64,000 nt of DNA from Codonopsis lanceolata (Eukaryota; Streptophyta; Magnoliopsida; Asterales; Campanulaceae). Positions 46,476-56,923 of this stretch are shown here, one piece after another. Made by a program: the position numbers and the translations under genes. The stretch lies in NCBI GenBank assembly GCA_013146195.2, contig CM028377.1, forward strand, positions 160,654,302 to 160,718,301, given 5' to 3'. The notes beneath the pieces were generated by a model, which saw only the letters and a list, made by a program, of their open reading frames with translations, did not search any database and was not told the DNA's origin. Numbering within the stretch: the stretch's first letter is position 1; each line of letters begins with the position of its first letter.

Positions 46476-49095
46476 TGCAGCTTCCTATTTTGATAGTAAA
46501 TGGGTTAGTCCTGTTCAAGTAGTTCCTAAAAAGTCAGGAATTACGGTTGTTAAAAATGAGAAAAATGAATTAGTCCCTACAAGAACAATAACTGGTTATA
46601 GAATGTGCATTGATTTGTGAAAACTTAATGTGGCAACCAGGAAAGACTACTTTCCTTTGCCATTTATTGACCAAATCCTTGAAAGACTAGCCGGTCATGA
46701 ATATTATTGCTTTCTTGATGGTTTTTCTGGTTACAATCAGATCCCTGTTGCACCCAAAGACCAAGAGAAAACAACTTTTACATGCCCCTTTGGTACCTTT
46801 GCTTTTAGGAGAATGCCATTTGGATTATGTAATGCACCAGCTACTTTTCAAAGATGCATGATTTTTATATTTTCAGATTTAGTTGAAAGATGCGTTGAAG
46901 TTTTCATGGAAGATTTTTCAGTTTTTGGAAATTCTTTTGAACACTGTTTAGAAAATCTGACATCAGTCCTGAAAAGATGTTGTGAAACAAATTTAACTTT
47001 AAGTTGGGAGAAAAGTCACTTTATGGTCAAACATGGAATTGTCTTAGGGCATGTTGTTTCAAATAAGGGCACTGAAGTTGATAAAGCAAAAATCGAAATT
47101 ATTTCACAACTGCCCCCTCCCACTTCGGTTAAAGGTGTTAGAAGTTTTCTAGGGCATGCTGGTTTTTATCGAAGATTCATAAAATATTTTTCCAAAATCT
47201 GTAAGCCTCTATGTAACTTGCTAGCAAAAGATACAAAATTTATTTTTGATAAAGAATGTTTAGAAGCTTTTAATTTATTGAAGGAAAAATTAACTATTAC
47301 CCCTATTTTATCCGGCCCCGATTGGTCACTTCCTTTTGAAATCGTGTGAGATGCATCAGATTTTGCAATTGGAGCCGTGTTAGGACAAAGGGTAGATAGA
47401 AAGCCTCATGTGATCCACTATGCTAGTAGAACTCTAAATGATGCACAATTGAATTATACAACTACAGAAAAAGAGTTTTTAGCAGTAGTTTATGCTTTAG
47501 AAAAATTTAGATCATATCTGTTAGGATCAAAGGTGATAATATATTCTGATCATTCTGCATTAAAATATCTGTTAAGTAAGAAAGATGCTAAACCAAGATT
47601 AATTAGATGGATGTTATTGTTACAAGAATTTGACATTACAATCAAAGATAAAAAGGAACCGAGAATGTCGTAGCCGACCATTTTGTCTAGATTAGAATTT
47701 TCACCCTTGCTTGAACGTCAATTTCTTGATGATCTTGTTCCCATAAATGATGATTTTCCTGATGAGCAACTTTTAGCAATTAAAGATTCAGATCCCTGGT
47801 ATGTTGATTTTGTTAATTACTATGTGTCTGATATCATTAATCCTGATTTTGATCCTTATGAAAAGTAGAAATTTTTGGCTGAAACGAAAAATTATTTTTG
47901 GGAAGCACCTCATTTATATAAAATTTGTTCAGATTCTTTAATAAGGAGATGTATTCCAGAAAAAGACCAACGAGGTATCATGGAATTCTGCCATGGATAC
48001 TCTTGTGGAGGTCATTTTAGTGGAAACAAAATTGCTAGAAAAATTTTGCAATCAGGTTTATATTGGCCTACTGTTTTTAGAGATTGTGAGCTCTTTTATA
48101 GACCATGTGATAAGTGCCAAAGAACAGGTGGAATAGGAAAGAGAAACGAAATGCCCTTGCATATTAATTTGGTTGTTGAAATCTTTGATGTTTGGGGTAT
48201 TGATTTCATGGGTCCTTTTCCAGTGTCAAACAATTGTGAATATATTTTAGTAGCACTTGATTACGTATCTAAATGGATTGAAGCAGTAGCAACCTAGACA
48301 AATGATGGTAAAACAGTGGTTAAATTCATAGAAGATTTGTTTGCTAGATATGGAGTACCTAAGGCCATAATAAGTGACCAAGGAACTCATTTTACCAATA
48401 AGTTATTGAATAATGTTCTTAAGAAACACTGTGTAACTCACAAGTTAGCTACACCTTATCATCCTCAAACATCCGGCCAAGCAGAAGTTAGCAATAGACA
48501 AATTAAAGCAGTATTAGAAAAAACCGTTAGGCCTAATTGCAAAGATTGAGAATCTAAACTTAAGGATGCTTTATGGGCATACCGAATTGCTTTTAAAACT
48601 CCCATAGGAATGAACCCATATAGAATGGTATATGGCAGAGCTTGCCATTTACCAGTTGAAATTGAGCATAAAGCCTATTGGGCTGTTAAAGAATTAAACT
48701 TAGATTTAACTTTGGCTGGAGAGGAAAGATTGTTTCAATTAAATGAATTAGAAGAACATAGGTTGAATTCGTATGAGAATGCTAAAACATATAAAGAAAA
48801 GACCAAGAAATATCATGACATGGGGTTAGCCAACAAAATGTCTCATCCAGGGATGAAAGTGTTACTTTTTAATTCTAGACTCAAGCTATTTCCAGGAAAA
48901 TTGAAATCTAAATGGTCTGATCCCTTTATAATTGTACGAATCTATCCTCATGGAGCTGTTGATATTCAAAATCCTAAAAATAATGAAATTTTCAAAGTTA
49001 ATGGACACCGACTCAAGCCATACCTAGAACCGATGTCAGTTGAACGAACAATTGAGTTAATTCGTTTGGATGACAATGAACCACCCCGGGATTAG
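46476..49095 (+). pseudogene. Athila pol (reverse transcriptase, RNase H, integrase), 5'-truncated
   Basis: One frame runs from the junction to TAG at 49093-49095, with stops at 46618, 47347, 47671, 47866, 48295 and 48547. Reverse transcriptase: VSPVQVVPKKSG, FLDGFSGYNQIPV, FRRMPFGLCNAPATFQ. The catalytic box reads FMEDFSVFG where the lineage normally has DD, so the first catalytic Asp is Glu. RNase H: DASDFAIGAVLGQ and YSDHSALKYLL. Integrase: zinc-binding HGYSCGGHF with CDKC, then the D (WGIDFMGPF), D (IISDQGTHF) and E (SGQAEVSN) regions, then a C-terminal domain to about residue 850. The LTR, gag, protease and start of reverse transcriptase are absent. Lineage assigned from LGHVVS, FLGHAGFYRRFIK and the env-position ORF downstream. 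Confidence 0.9.
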
Positions 49096-49440
49096 GCTTA
49101 CAGTTTGGTCGAGCCAAAGACTTAAACAAAGGCGCTAAGTGGGAGGCAACCCACTGTTTTGAATGTTATTTCTTTTGTAGTTAGTTTAAATATGCTATTC
49201 TCCGTTAAATTTATTTTTTGGACATTTAATTTTTAATTAAATATGCCAAAATTCAAGTTTGGGGGAGAAAAGCATCTTAGTGTTGTATTTATATGTTACT
49301 AATAATTTTTGTTTAAAGTTTTTGTTAAGTTTTTGCAATACAGGAAAGTTAAGAAACATAACAGAAGTTAACAGAAAAAGGGGCTAAACTGCAAAACTGT
49401 TGATAATAATGAAAGGAAATCAAGATGGACAGTTCTGGAC
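49096..49440 (+). mobile_element. Athila spacer after pol, with an internal polypurine tract
   Basis: GGCGCTAAGTGGGAGGCAAC (49131-49150) is typical of the stretch just after Athila pol. AAGTTTGGGGGAGAAAAG at 49255-49272 closely resembles the polypurine tract before the 3' LTR (924-938), so it may serve as, or derive from, a second plus-strand initiation site. Confidence 0.65.
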
Positions 49441-49617
49441 ACCTTGCGGACGCAAGGTGTGGAGGACCTTGCGACCGCAAAGCCCTCAGTAAATACGAAT
49501 CTTGTGCATCGTACCTTCAGAACATGGGGAATCAGCGGAATAACAAACGGTTTGACTGCCCACCTTGCGGTCGCAAGGTGTGGCAGACCTTGCGACCGCA
49601 AGGTCCCTTTATATAAG
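49441..49617 (+). promoter_or_regulatory. Internal LTR-like promoter before the Athila env-position ORF
   Basis: Motif pair 1 is ACCTTGCGGACGCAAGGTG (49440-49458) and ACCTTGCGACCGCAAAG. Motif pair 2 is ACCTTGCGGTCGCAAGGTG (49562-49580) and ACCTTGCGACCGCAAGGT. A TATA box (CTTTATATAAG, 49607-49617) follows at once. The same words, in the same paired order before a TATA box, are in the Athila LTR (1152-1355). The ORF starts about 470 bases downstream, after a CT-rich leader. Promoter function is inference. Confidence 0.62.
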
Positions 49618-50087
49618 ACATTGCCGGACCATTTGAAGAAACACCAGAATTCTCTCCCTCTTTCTAACAGCAGCAGCAGCCGCCTCCCTCTCCAAGAGTC
49701 CGACAAGATCCTTAAATCTTCCATCAATTTCGGCTCCAACTCTCAAGATCTTCTTCTCCCCTCATCACTCTTCATCTTCTACACCTCCCCTACATCCCCC
49801 ATTTCACCTCATTGAAGACCTGAAGAAGTTTTGAAGCAAGAAGAAGACAAACACCATTGTTGCTGACGCCGATCAAACTCAAACTCAAACTCCGACTACT
49901 CTCTCCATCTAAAGCTGCAAACAAGTAATCCTAACACCTTCTTTAATTTTTACGTCAAAATTTTTGCATGCTAGGGTGTTAGATATTTTTCACGTAGATA
50001 TAATTTTGCATGCTTTAGAAATAATTTTTTATTTCAAAATTCTGAAAATTTATTTTTAAATACTTAGTTTTTAATTTTTCAAACAAA

Positions 50088-51181
50088 ATGTTCCGTAAGC
50101 GTAGAAATACCGGTGCTTCCACCTCCCGCCCTGTTCAGGAAGAGGAACCTAATTATGACCACACCCGATTTATTTCCTACGAGGCCTCTGAAAAATATGT
50201 GGCCAAGATCTCCAAGTCCTTGGTTCCCGAGAGGGGATTCAAGGCTGAAGAATTTGGCCTCCGTCCCAATTTTACGGCCCGTAGGTGGGGGCGTTTGACC
50301 GACTCTCCGGAAAAGGCAGCAGTGGTGCCTATTGTTCGAGAGTTCTATGCCAATAGCCGCATTGGCATAGATGGGGGTGTTTTAGACACTGTCAATGTTA
50401 GGGACGTTGTAGTAGATTTTTCGTCCGAAAGCATTAACAACTATTTCGGCACCTCCAACTTTGCGGTTGGTGCCGATCACTTTAGCACACACCTCCATAC
50501 CCCCGTCCCTATCGAGGTGGTCAATGCGACCATCGCCCTCCCTGGTGTTGTGTGGACCCAAAACCGTAATCCACCCTTTAGTCCACGCACCATGGAGGAG
50601 TCCTTCCTTCTGAACACGGCCAAGCCAGTGTTCAAATTTATTTGTGGTCGTCTCATGCCCTCTAGTCACTAACATATGGTGACTTGGGAGAGGGTTGTCT
50701 TGACCTACACCATTATGTCCGGTGGGTCTGTTGATGTTGGCCGTCTGATCAATGGCCAAATCAAGACCCTTATTAGAGGTGCCACGAATGTGGGGTTCGC
50801 GTTCCCGCATTTGATCACCGAGTTGTGTAGGAGGGCAGGCGTGAGATGGCCCAGATACGCGGAGAGGCTTAAGGCTGGTCCGGCCATTACTAGGGCCATT
50901 TTGTTTGAGCACCAGCAGCAGCCGAGAGTGAGGGTTCCTCACGGGAGGAACTCGAAGAGGAGGAGGAGGACCCGCTCGTAGGGATCTCCAATAGGCTAGA
51001 AGAGGTTTCCCTTGAAGCCCAAACGGTAACTCAACAGTTGGCACAAATTCGTGCCGACCAAGAGCGGCTATTTGGGTGGTTTAACACTGTGGGACAAAAT
51101 GTCTCAAATTATTATGGGCTGCCACCTGGCACGATCCCCAAGTTTCGTCCTCATTCGTTATTTTCGCCCGACTCACCATGA
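50088..51181 (+). pseudogene. Athila env-position ORF (PF20167-like plant transposon protein)
   Basis: Starts MFRKRRNTGAS and encodes about 364 codons if one TAA (50670-50672) and one shift near 50930 are ignored. The core (residues about 25-290) has VPERGFKAEEFG, VREFYANSRI, NYFGTSNFAV, VFKFICGRLMPSSH, IMSGGSVDVGRLING and FPHLITELCRRAGV, the pattern of the putative plant transposon protein domain found downstream of pol in Athila elements. The C-terminal part is acidic, then predicted coiled coil (LEEVSLEAQTVTQQLAQI). I see no signal peptide or convincing membrane segment, so calling it an envelope protein would go beyond the sequence. It is preceded by its own promoter-like cassette. Confidence 0.75.
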
Positions 51182-53187
51182 GTCGAAGCCCAAGTTCCAT
51201 CCTCTTTCGTTAGGTGGACCTGCTACGTCCTTTTTATATTTGTCCTACCCCATCAATCCCCTCATATGTTCCTCAATTTTGAGGACAAAATAGAAATTAA
51301 GTTTTGGGGGGGGGGATTCTAAGCTTAGAATCTTAGCAGGTCCTAGCCTAATGAGGAATGGAGTTGGGCTATGTTTCTAGGGTGAAGAAAATTTTCTTTT
51401 CTTGATGACCATTTAACTCTTCACCCATTTTTCCTGTTTTTAATTTTTTTTCTTATTTTCGGAGGTGTGTTGCCTTGACCAGAATACACTCACATTGGTT
51501 GCTCGTGGATTCCTCTTGTGGGAACCCATCATCAATTGTGTCATCACATCTCCAATTTTCTTTAAAAAAAAATTTCAAAATCAAAATAAAAAAATAAAAT
51601 ATTTCAAAATTTTCATCCTCAAGAGTTTAAATGTGGTAATGCTAGCTATAGTCCATGAGGAATTAATGCAATGAACCGCATAGCTAGTCCATAGATCCCT
51701 CTGAATTTACTTGATTTTGCGAAACTTTTAATTTTCTCCAAATTCTTCATGCACCCACACCAGTCATAATTATGGATTGATTAGAATAGTTTTATAAAGT
51801 TTATAGCACCTACTTCATTACAACAAGATATGCACAAGAATATGATGCATAGTCATTCGAACGTAATAGTTGCATTAAATTGTGACTTAGGGTCAATTGC
51901 ATGATAGTTAGATCCTTTGGATTTTTCTCATTTATATATCTCAAGCACACTTTCGAACCGTGTCTGCATGTTAGTCTCAATTGTGCCTACCATCTGTCTT
52001 AGCGAATGCTTATGTGAAATCCAGTGATGCTAAACATTCAACCTCATAATTCCCATAGTTGATATGATATTTTGTGTGTTTTACTTGCTTTAAAAACTAC
52101 ATGAGCATTTGGCATTAAGAAATGACTTAGGCCATCTTTGGATCGTTAGAGCCTAAATATTCCCTGACCTATACTAAAAATATCCCTAGTGTCCCCGTTG
52201 AGCCTAATGAAAAGGAATGGAGTGTGCTAAGCACACTATTTAAACCCCATTCGCCATCGTTTCTATTACCCACATTAAATTAACCCTAAAAGCCTATACA
52301 CTTTTAGCCTACCCTTTGAGAGAGTAGGATGTGGGTGGGGAAATTGATTTTAGAGGACCATTTCTTTTCAGTTAGGCTATTTTTCGGAAGACTTCTTCTT
52401 TTCATCGTCGAAAAAAAAATATATATATATATAGAAAAAGAAAATAAAAGAAAAATTATGTATCGACGAAAAATGAAACGGAAGAAGAGTGTAACAAAGA
52501 TTCAAAAGGAAGCATAGCTTTCTAGAGAAAATATGTTAGAAAAATTCTGCTGATAAGAATGATGTGATATTTTTAGAAGTATATATTGCCCAAAACAAGT
52601 GTGGGGGAGAAGAAAATTGAAAAGTAACGAAAAGCACCCTCCACTTGTAGTCTTTCCAGGTCCTAGCCTAAATAGGGAAAACTTCCTTTTGCTTAGAAGT
52701 ACGAGGGATAAAGGGTAGTCTTACTCTCTCGCTTTGAATTCCAATCCCTTTCCATCAAATCCCCCAACAGCTTGGCCTTACATTACAAGCTAAATAAAGA
52801 TCTAATGATCTTCTTGCCAATGCTTATGCTGTTTTAACTGTCAAGTGAGTCATATGGAATTGATCAAACACTTCATGTTCATTATTATTCGCCCTAAAGC
52901 TCACTGTGTTAGCATAATCTTAGCTATTACAAGTAATTGGGATAGGAAAGCATTGTATGTCATACATAGATGTGCATGGGATGGATGTATAAGTCTTTGA
53001 AATCCTTGGGACCTTCCTGTTTGTAACTGACAGGGTTTGGATGGTAGATCTCATAATTCATAATGCATGATTTTCCATTAAACTTTGATTTTCATATGAA
53101 TGTGGTGTTTAGCTTAATAAAACTGTTTTAGTTAAGAAATTCTTTAAGACTGGTGATCACACACACACGGAGAAATTAAAAGTAGTA
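51182..53187 (+). mobile_element. Athila 3' untranslated region (second copy)
   Basis: Starts with a purine run (AAGTTTTGGGGGGGGG, 51299-51314) and continues as non-coding sequence. From about 52530 it aligns with bases 1-620 of the window. The collinearity ends at the MITE at 53188, beyond which copia LTR sequence follows, so this copy has lost its 3' LTR. Small frames inside (51465-51674, 52329-52517) are not conserved between the copies. Confidence 0.75.
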
Positions 53188-53445
53188 TTCCCTCCGTCCC
53201 TAAATAATTGTCCTGCTTGACCCGGCGCACAGTTTAAGAAAAAGTAATTGGCTTGATTATTTATATTGGTTTAATGTGTAGTTTCCTTTAATGCCCATGT
53301 ATATGTGGCCCATAATTAAAGTAGAGTGAAAAAGTAAGGGTAAAGTGGTAAAAGTGATGTTCTAAAAAGGTAAGTTTCAAAGTGGACAATTATTTTGGGA
53401 CGGACAAAAAAGGAAAGGAGGACGATAATTTAGGGACGGAGGGAG
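53188..53445 (+). mobile_element. Stowaway-type MITE (best preserved copy)
   Basis: 258 bp with inverted termini TCCCTCCGTCCCTAAATAAT and ATTTAGGGACGGAGGGAG, extending about 25 bases inward, and TA on both sides (53186-53187, 53446-53447). It is the cleanest of the family in this window (others at 8625, 15167 inverted, 18662), so it is probably the youngest. Confidence 0.92.
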
Positions 53446-53449
53446 TAGC

Positions 53450-54695
53450 TGTTGATTCTTTTGTTTGATTTATATCTGATCAGTACATTACATTAGTTTT
53501 ATACTTCAGTGGCTAATCGGGCTGCGTATCGATTAGCGTGGCAACTGTGTATAGAACTTTACCTTGTATAGTTTTTATAGGACTTTTTCAGGTTCAGCGG
53601 AAGACCCATTCTCAGCTTCACCGGAAGACATGCTCAAAGCTTAAGATCTGTAGACCTCGTGTCCAGCTAATTTGCTTCAACGTGTCCCCTCCAGCAAAAA
53701 GCTAACTGGATTAATTCAAACTTATTCCTATATATTATTTGAATTAATCCAAGTCATTCCCTAACATGTCAAGCCGCCGAAAGCAACTTTCCGAAAAGCA
53801 GGAAGACTTTTTGTCCTCGAATGAAAGCGAAAAGGTCCCCTACTTTCTACATCTCTCGATCCGACACCAAATCGCCCACCTTTTGAAGATCTCGTAAATG
53901 ATTATCCGCTCTAGATATCCGTGAAGACGAAAATCTTTGATCGATGCCCCATGCATTTAATGCATTTATGAATAGAGCCGTTGAAGTCTTCGCCCTTCCA
54001 ACGGATTCTTTTGAAATGCACTGCTATAAATTCGCCATTGAAGATCGGAACAAAGACAACTGCATGTAATCAATCGAACACTTAAAGAATTGCTCGAAAC
54101 TTCATAACTCCAAGTCTTTCACCAAGCATTCAATAGATCCTTAACAGATCTAGAAGTCCTCGTCAACAACAAGAAGCTGCTCATCAACATTTATTGCTTT
54201 ATTCTTCTTGTTGTTAACTTCCATTAACTATACTTCTGCACGAATTAAATATCTTGTATTTACAGATATTTAATTCCCTAGACCCAAACACAAGTCAATA
54301 TTTTGTACACGATCCATTAGGGATATTCTTTGTAATTGATCTAAGTGGAAAACATAGTGCACAATTTAAATCCAAGGTTGATCCTTGGTGGTGGGCGTAG
54401 CACTCATTATAGTGTGAACCATCCCAAAATACTTGTGTTATTTCCTACGTTTGTCTATTACTTGAACTGCTTAGTTTCATTGTTTATATTATCCATTTCA
54501 ACAACTTAAGTAATCGTAAAAGGTCTACCGGTAGTCCTTATCGGCACACTGAACAACTTTCTTGAAGGTCTTCCGCTACTTGATTCTTTTCATAGATTGC
54601 AAGTAACTTTCAAGGAACTTACTTAAAAGTTTTAAAGTGTTAATAAGCTATTCAACCCCCCTTCTAGCTTATTATTGTGCTCATTGGGACCCACA
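53450..54695 (+). mobile_element. SIRE-like copia 5' LTR
   Basis: Begins TGTTGATTCTTTTG just after the MITE and ends GGGACCCACA just before the primer site. Length about 1246 bp, TG...CA ends. A TATA box (CTGCTATAAATTCG; core 54025-54030) lies about two thirds in. Several CGGAAGAC / GTCTTCCG words occur in both orientations (53598, 53624, 54568). The exact start is inferred because no 3' LTR is in the window. Confidence 0.7.
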
Positions 54696-54697
54696 AT

Positions 54698-54709
54698 TGG
54701 TATCAGAGC
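54698..54709 (+). promoter_or_regulatory. Primer binding site (initiator tRNA-Met type)
   Basis: TGGTATCAGAGC two bases after the LTR end, as in most plant copia elements. Confidence 0.93.
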
Positions 54710-54764
54710 CTTACTCTTCGAAAACAAGTTTTTCCAAGATTAAACTCTTGAGAGATACGACATA

Positions 54765-56923
54765 ATGGCACAAACACACTATATGCTGCCTACATCTAAT
54801 GCTAACCACGTCCCAATATTGGACGAAGGTCATTTTGATGTATGGAAGGATAAAGTAATGAGATTCATGAACTCTATTGACAACAGGTTATGGAAATGTG
54901 TCACTGCAGGTCAACATGTACCAATGAAGGCCAATCTTCTAGCCTCCATCGCTGGGAACCCTGCAGAAGTTCCTAAAGAAGAATCAGAATGGACAGAGGA
55001 CGATAGAAAGCTGGTAGAACTTGACAAAGACAAAGCAATGAACATAATCACCGACTCTCTAGACACAAGCACCTACCGCAAGTGATTCGATGTACAACCG
55101 CGAAAGAGATGTGGGAAGCTCTTGTGGAATACTTGGAAGGAGACCAAGACACAAGAGACAACGAAAATATACATACATCCAGCGGTTTTGATTCTTTCAA
55201 AAGGATCCTAAGGAAACCTTGAGACAAGCATACGATCGATTCAGTGAGGTAATAAATAGTTGCTTTTCTCTTGGTAAAACTTATGACAAAAAGGAAATGA
55301 ACATGAGGTTTCTAGGCTCTCTAGGTAGCTTATGGCATGTGAAGACCACGGCTATGAAAGAATCTAAAAACTTAAACGAGATGACTCTTCGTAGTCTCTA
55401 CGCAAGTTTAAAGGTTTATGAACTTGAAGTTAATCAAGCTCTAGAGCAAGACAAACAGTTCGAACTCGTCTTTGCCGACCATGGTCCAAGAAGAAATCAT
55501 TGTTGAAAACAAACCTTCTACTTCTTCCAAAGTGAAAATGATTTTTATCGATGAACAATTTGCTATGTTTGTTAAACGTTTTCAAAAATTTGCAAAATAT
55601 GGAAGGAAGAACACTCACCAACAACCTTTCAGGAAGAATGGTGAAAGCTCATCTAAGGAAGAGCTTGTGTGTTATAACTGTAGGAAACCTGGTCACTTTG
55701 CCTCAAAATGTCCTAAGCCAAAATTTGAAGCATACCGAAAACCCTCTTTTAGAAAATTTCAAAAGCAAAAGGGTATGTTGGCTGAAGACATAGAAGACAA
55801 ACAGGTTGCTACATGGTTTGAGACTGATTCAGAAGAGGAGGAAGAGGATTGTGAGCAAGCTAATATATGCTTAATAGCTCATGATTCAGGACCTACCTAT
55901 GACTCTGAAAATGAAGTTGTAGTTTCACCAAGTCCTTTGGACAAAAATGAAACCAACAGTGATAGCTTCAGTAAGGAAGAACTTCTCAAGGATAATCAGG
56001 ATATGCTTGAAGAATTTAATTCCTTTAGAGTAGCCTATGTTAAACTAGCCAAGAACTGTGAGAAACTTACAGCTGAGAAATCTTTGATGGCAGCTGAGAT
56101 TCAAACTCTCAATAGCTGTCAACAAGAGAGTATCAAACTGAAGGAGGAAAACAAATTTCTTCATGACAAAATTGACTGTCTGACTGAGCACATCAAAGGA
56201 CTTGACCTAGAGAAAATTGCCTTGCAAAAGACAATTGACTCCTGGAATAGCTCCAAGGATGCATTTGAAGAAATCCTTACAAGCCAAAAATCTAGTAATG
56301 ATAAAACAGGCATAGGATATTCAGATGTGTCTCTTTCGACAATTTCTTCAGTCATAGAGAAAGGTGAATCCTCCGAAATTGCTAATGATATATCTTTCTC
56401 TAAACAGACATTTGGAAATATAGGGAAACAAGGCCTTGGTTATTCAAGTGTTCCTTACGTTTACCCTAAAGTTCAGAAAGGAAAAGGCAAAATGACTGAC
56501 TCAAATGAGAAACCTGAAAGGGTAACGGTAGAGAAAGTGAAGTCTGCCGACAACAACTTTGCCAAGGCAAAATCTGCTGACGGTAGACCTACTAAACCTC
56601 TACCGATAACCATCAAGTTTGTCTATGAAACAGGCAAAGCTCCTTTACCTGTTGAAGGTAAACTTAAAGGTATTCTACCTAATCCTCCTGAAAAGGTAAT
56701 CAACAGAAAAGCTAAAGCTAAGTCTGTTGGTAACCTACCTAGGAAGATTCGAAAGAAACCAATTAAGTCTACCGTCAACAAGCAAGCTGAACCAAAAATG
56801 GATGTCAAGAAAAGGAATAATCATAAGCACTCTTCGCTTGAAGACTCTAACAGCTCTCTATGGACTTTTCATTTATGTCATTCTTGCTATTGCTTAGGCC
56901 ATCCGGCACCGCACGCTCGCTAA
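54765..56923 (+). pseudogene. SIRE-like copia gag with zinc knuckle and coiled coil
   Basis: Begins MAQTHYMLPTSNANHVPILD 56 bases after the primer site. The first block (54765-55085) contains the gag entry HFDVWKDKVMRFMNSID. The frame shifts near 55085-55220, continues MRQAYDRFSEVINSCF and MNMRFLGSLGSLWHVKTTAM (55219-55506), and shifts again into the long frame 55472-56923. That frame has a CCHC zinc knuckle (CYNCRKPGHFASKCP, 55675-55719), an acidic stretch (DSEEEEED), a long predicted coiled coil (about residues 165-265 of the 483-aa frame) and a lysine-rich tail. The extended gag after the knuckle is typical of SIRE/Maximus elements. It would form the particle shell and bind RNA. It is broken by the two shifts. 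Confidence 0.85.

Noticed and set aside
50382..51044. 220-codon minus-strand frame opposite the env-position ORF
   Set aside because: Shadow of the plus-strand ORF; no family resemblance.
50088..51181. Viral-type envelope glycoprotein
   Set aside because: No signal peptide, transmembrane segment or cysteine pattern visible; only the genomic position is env-like.
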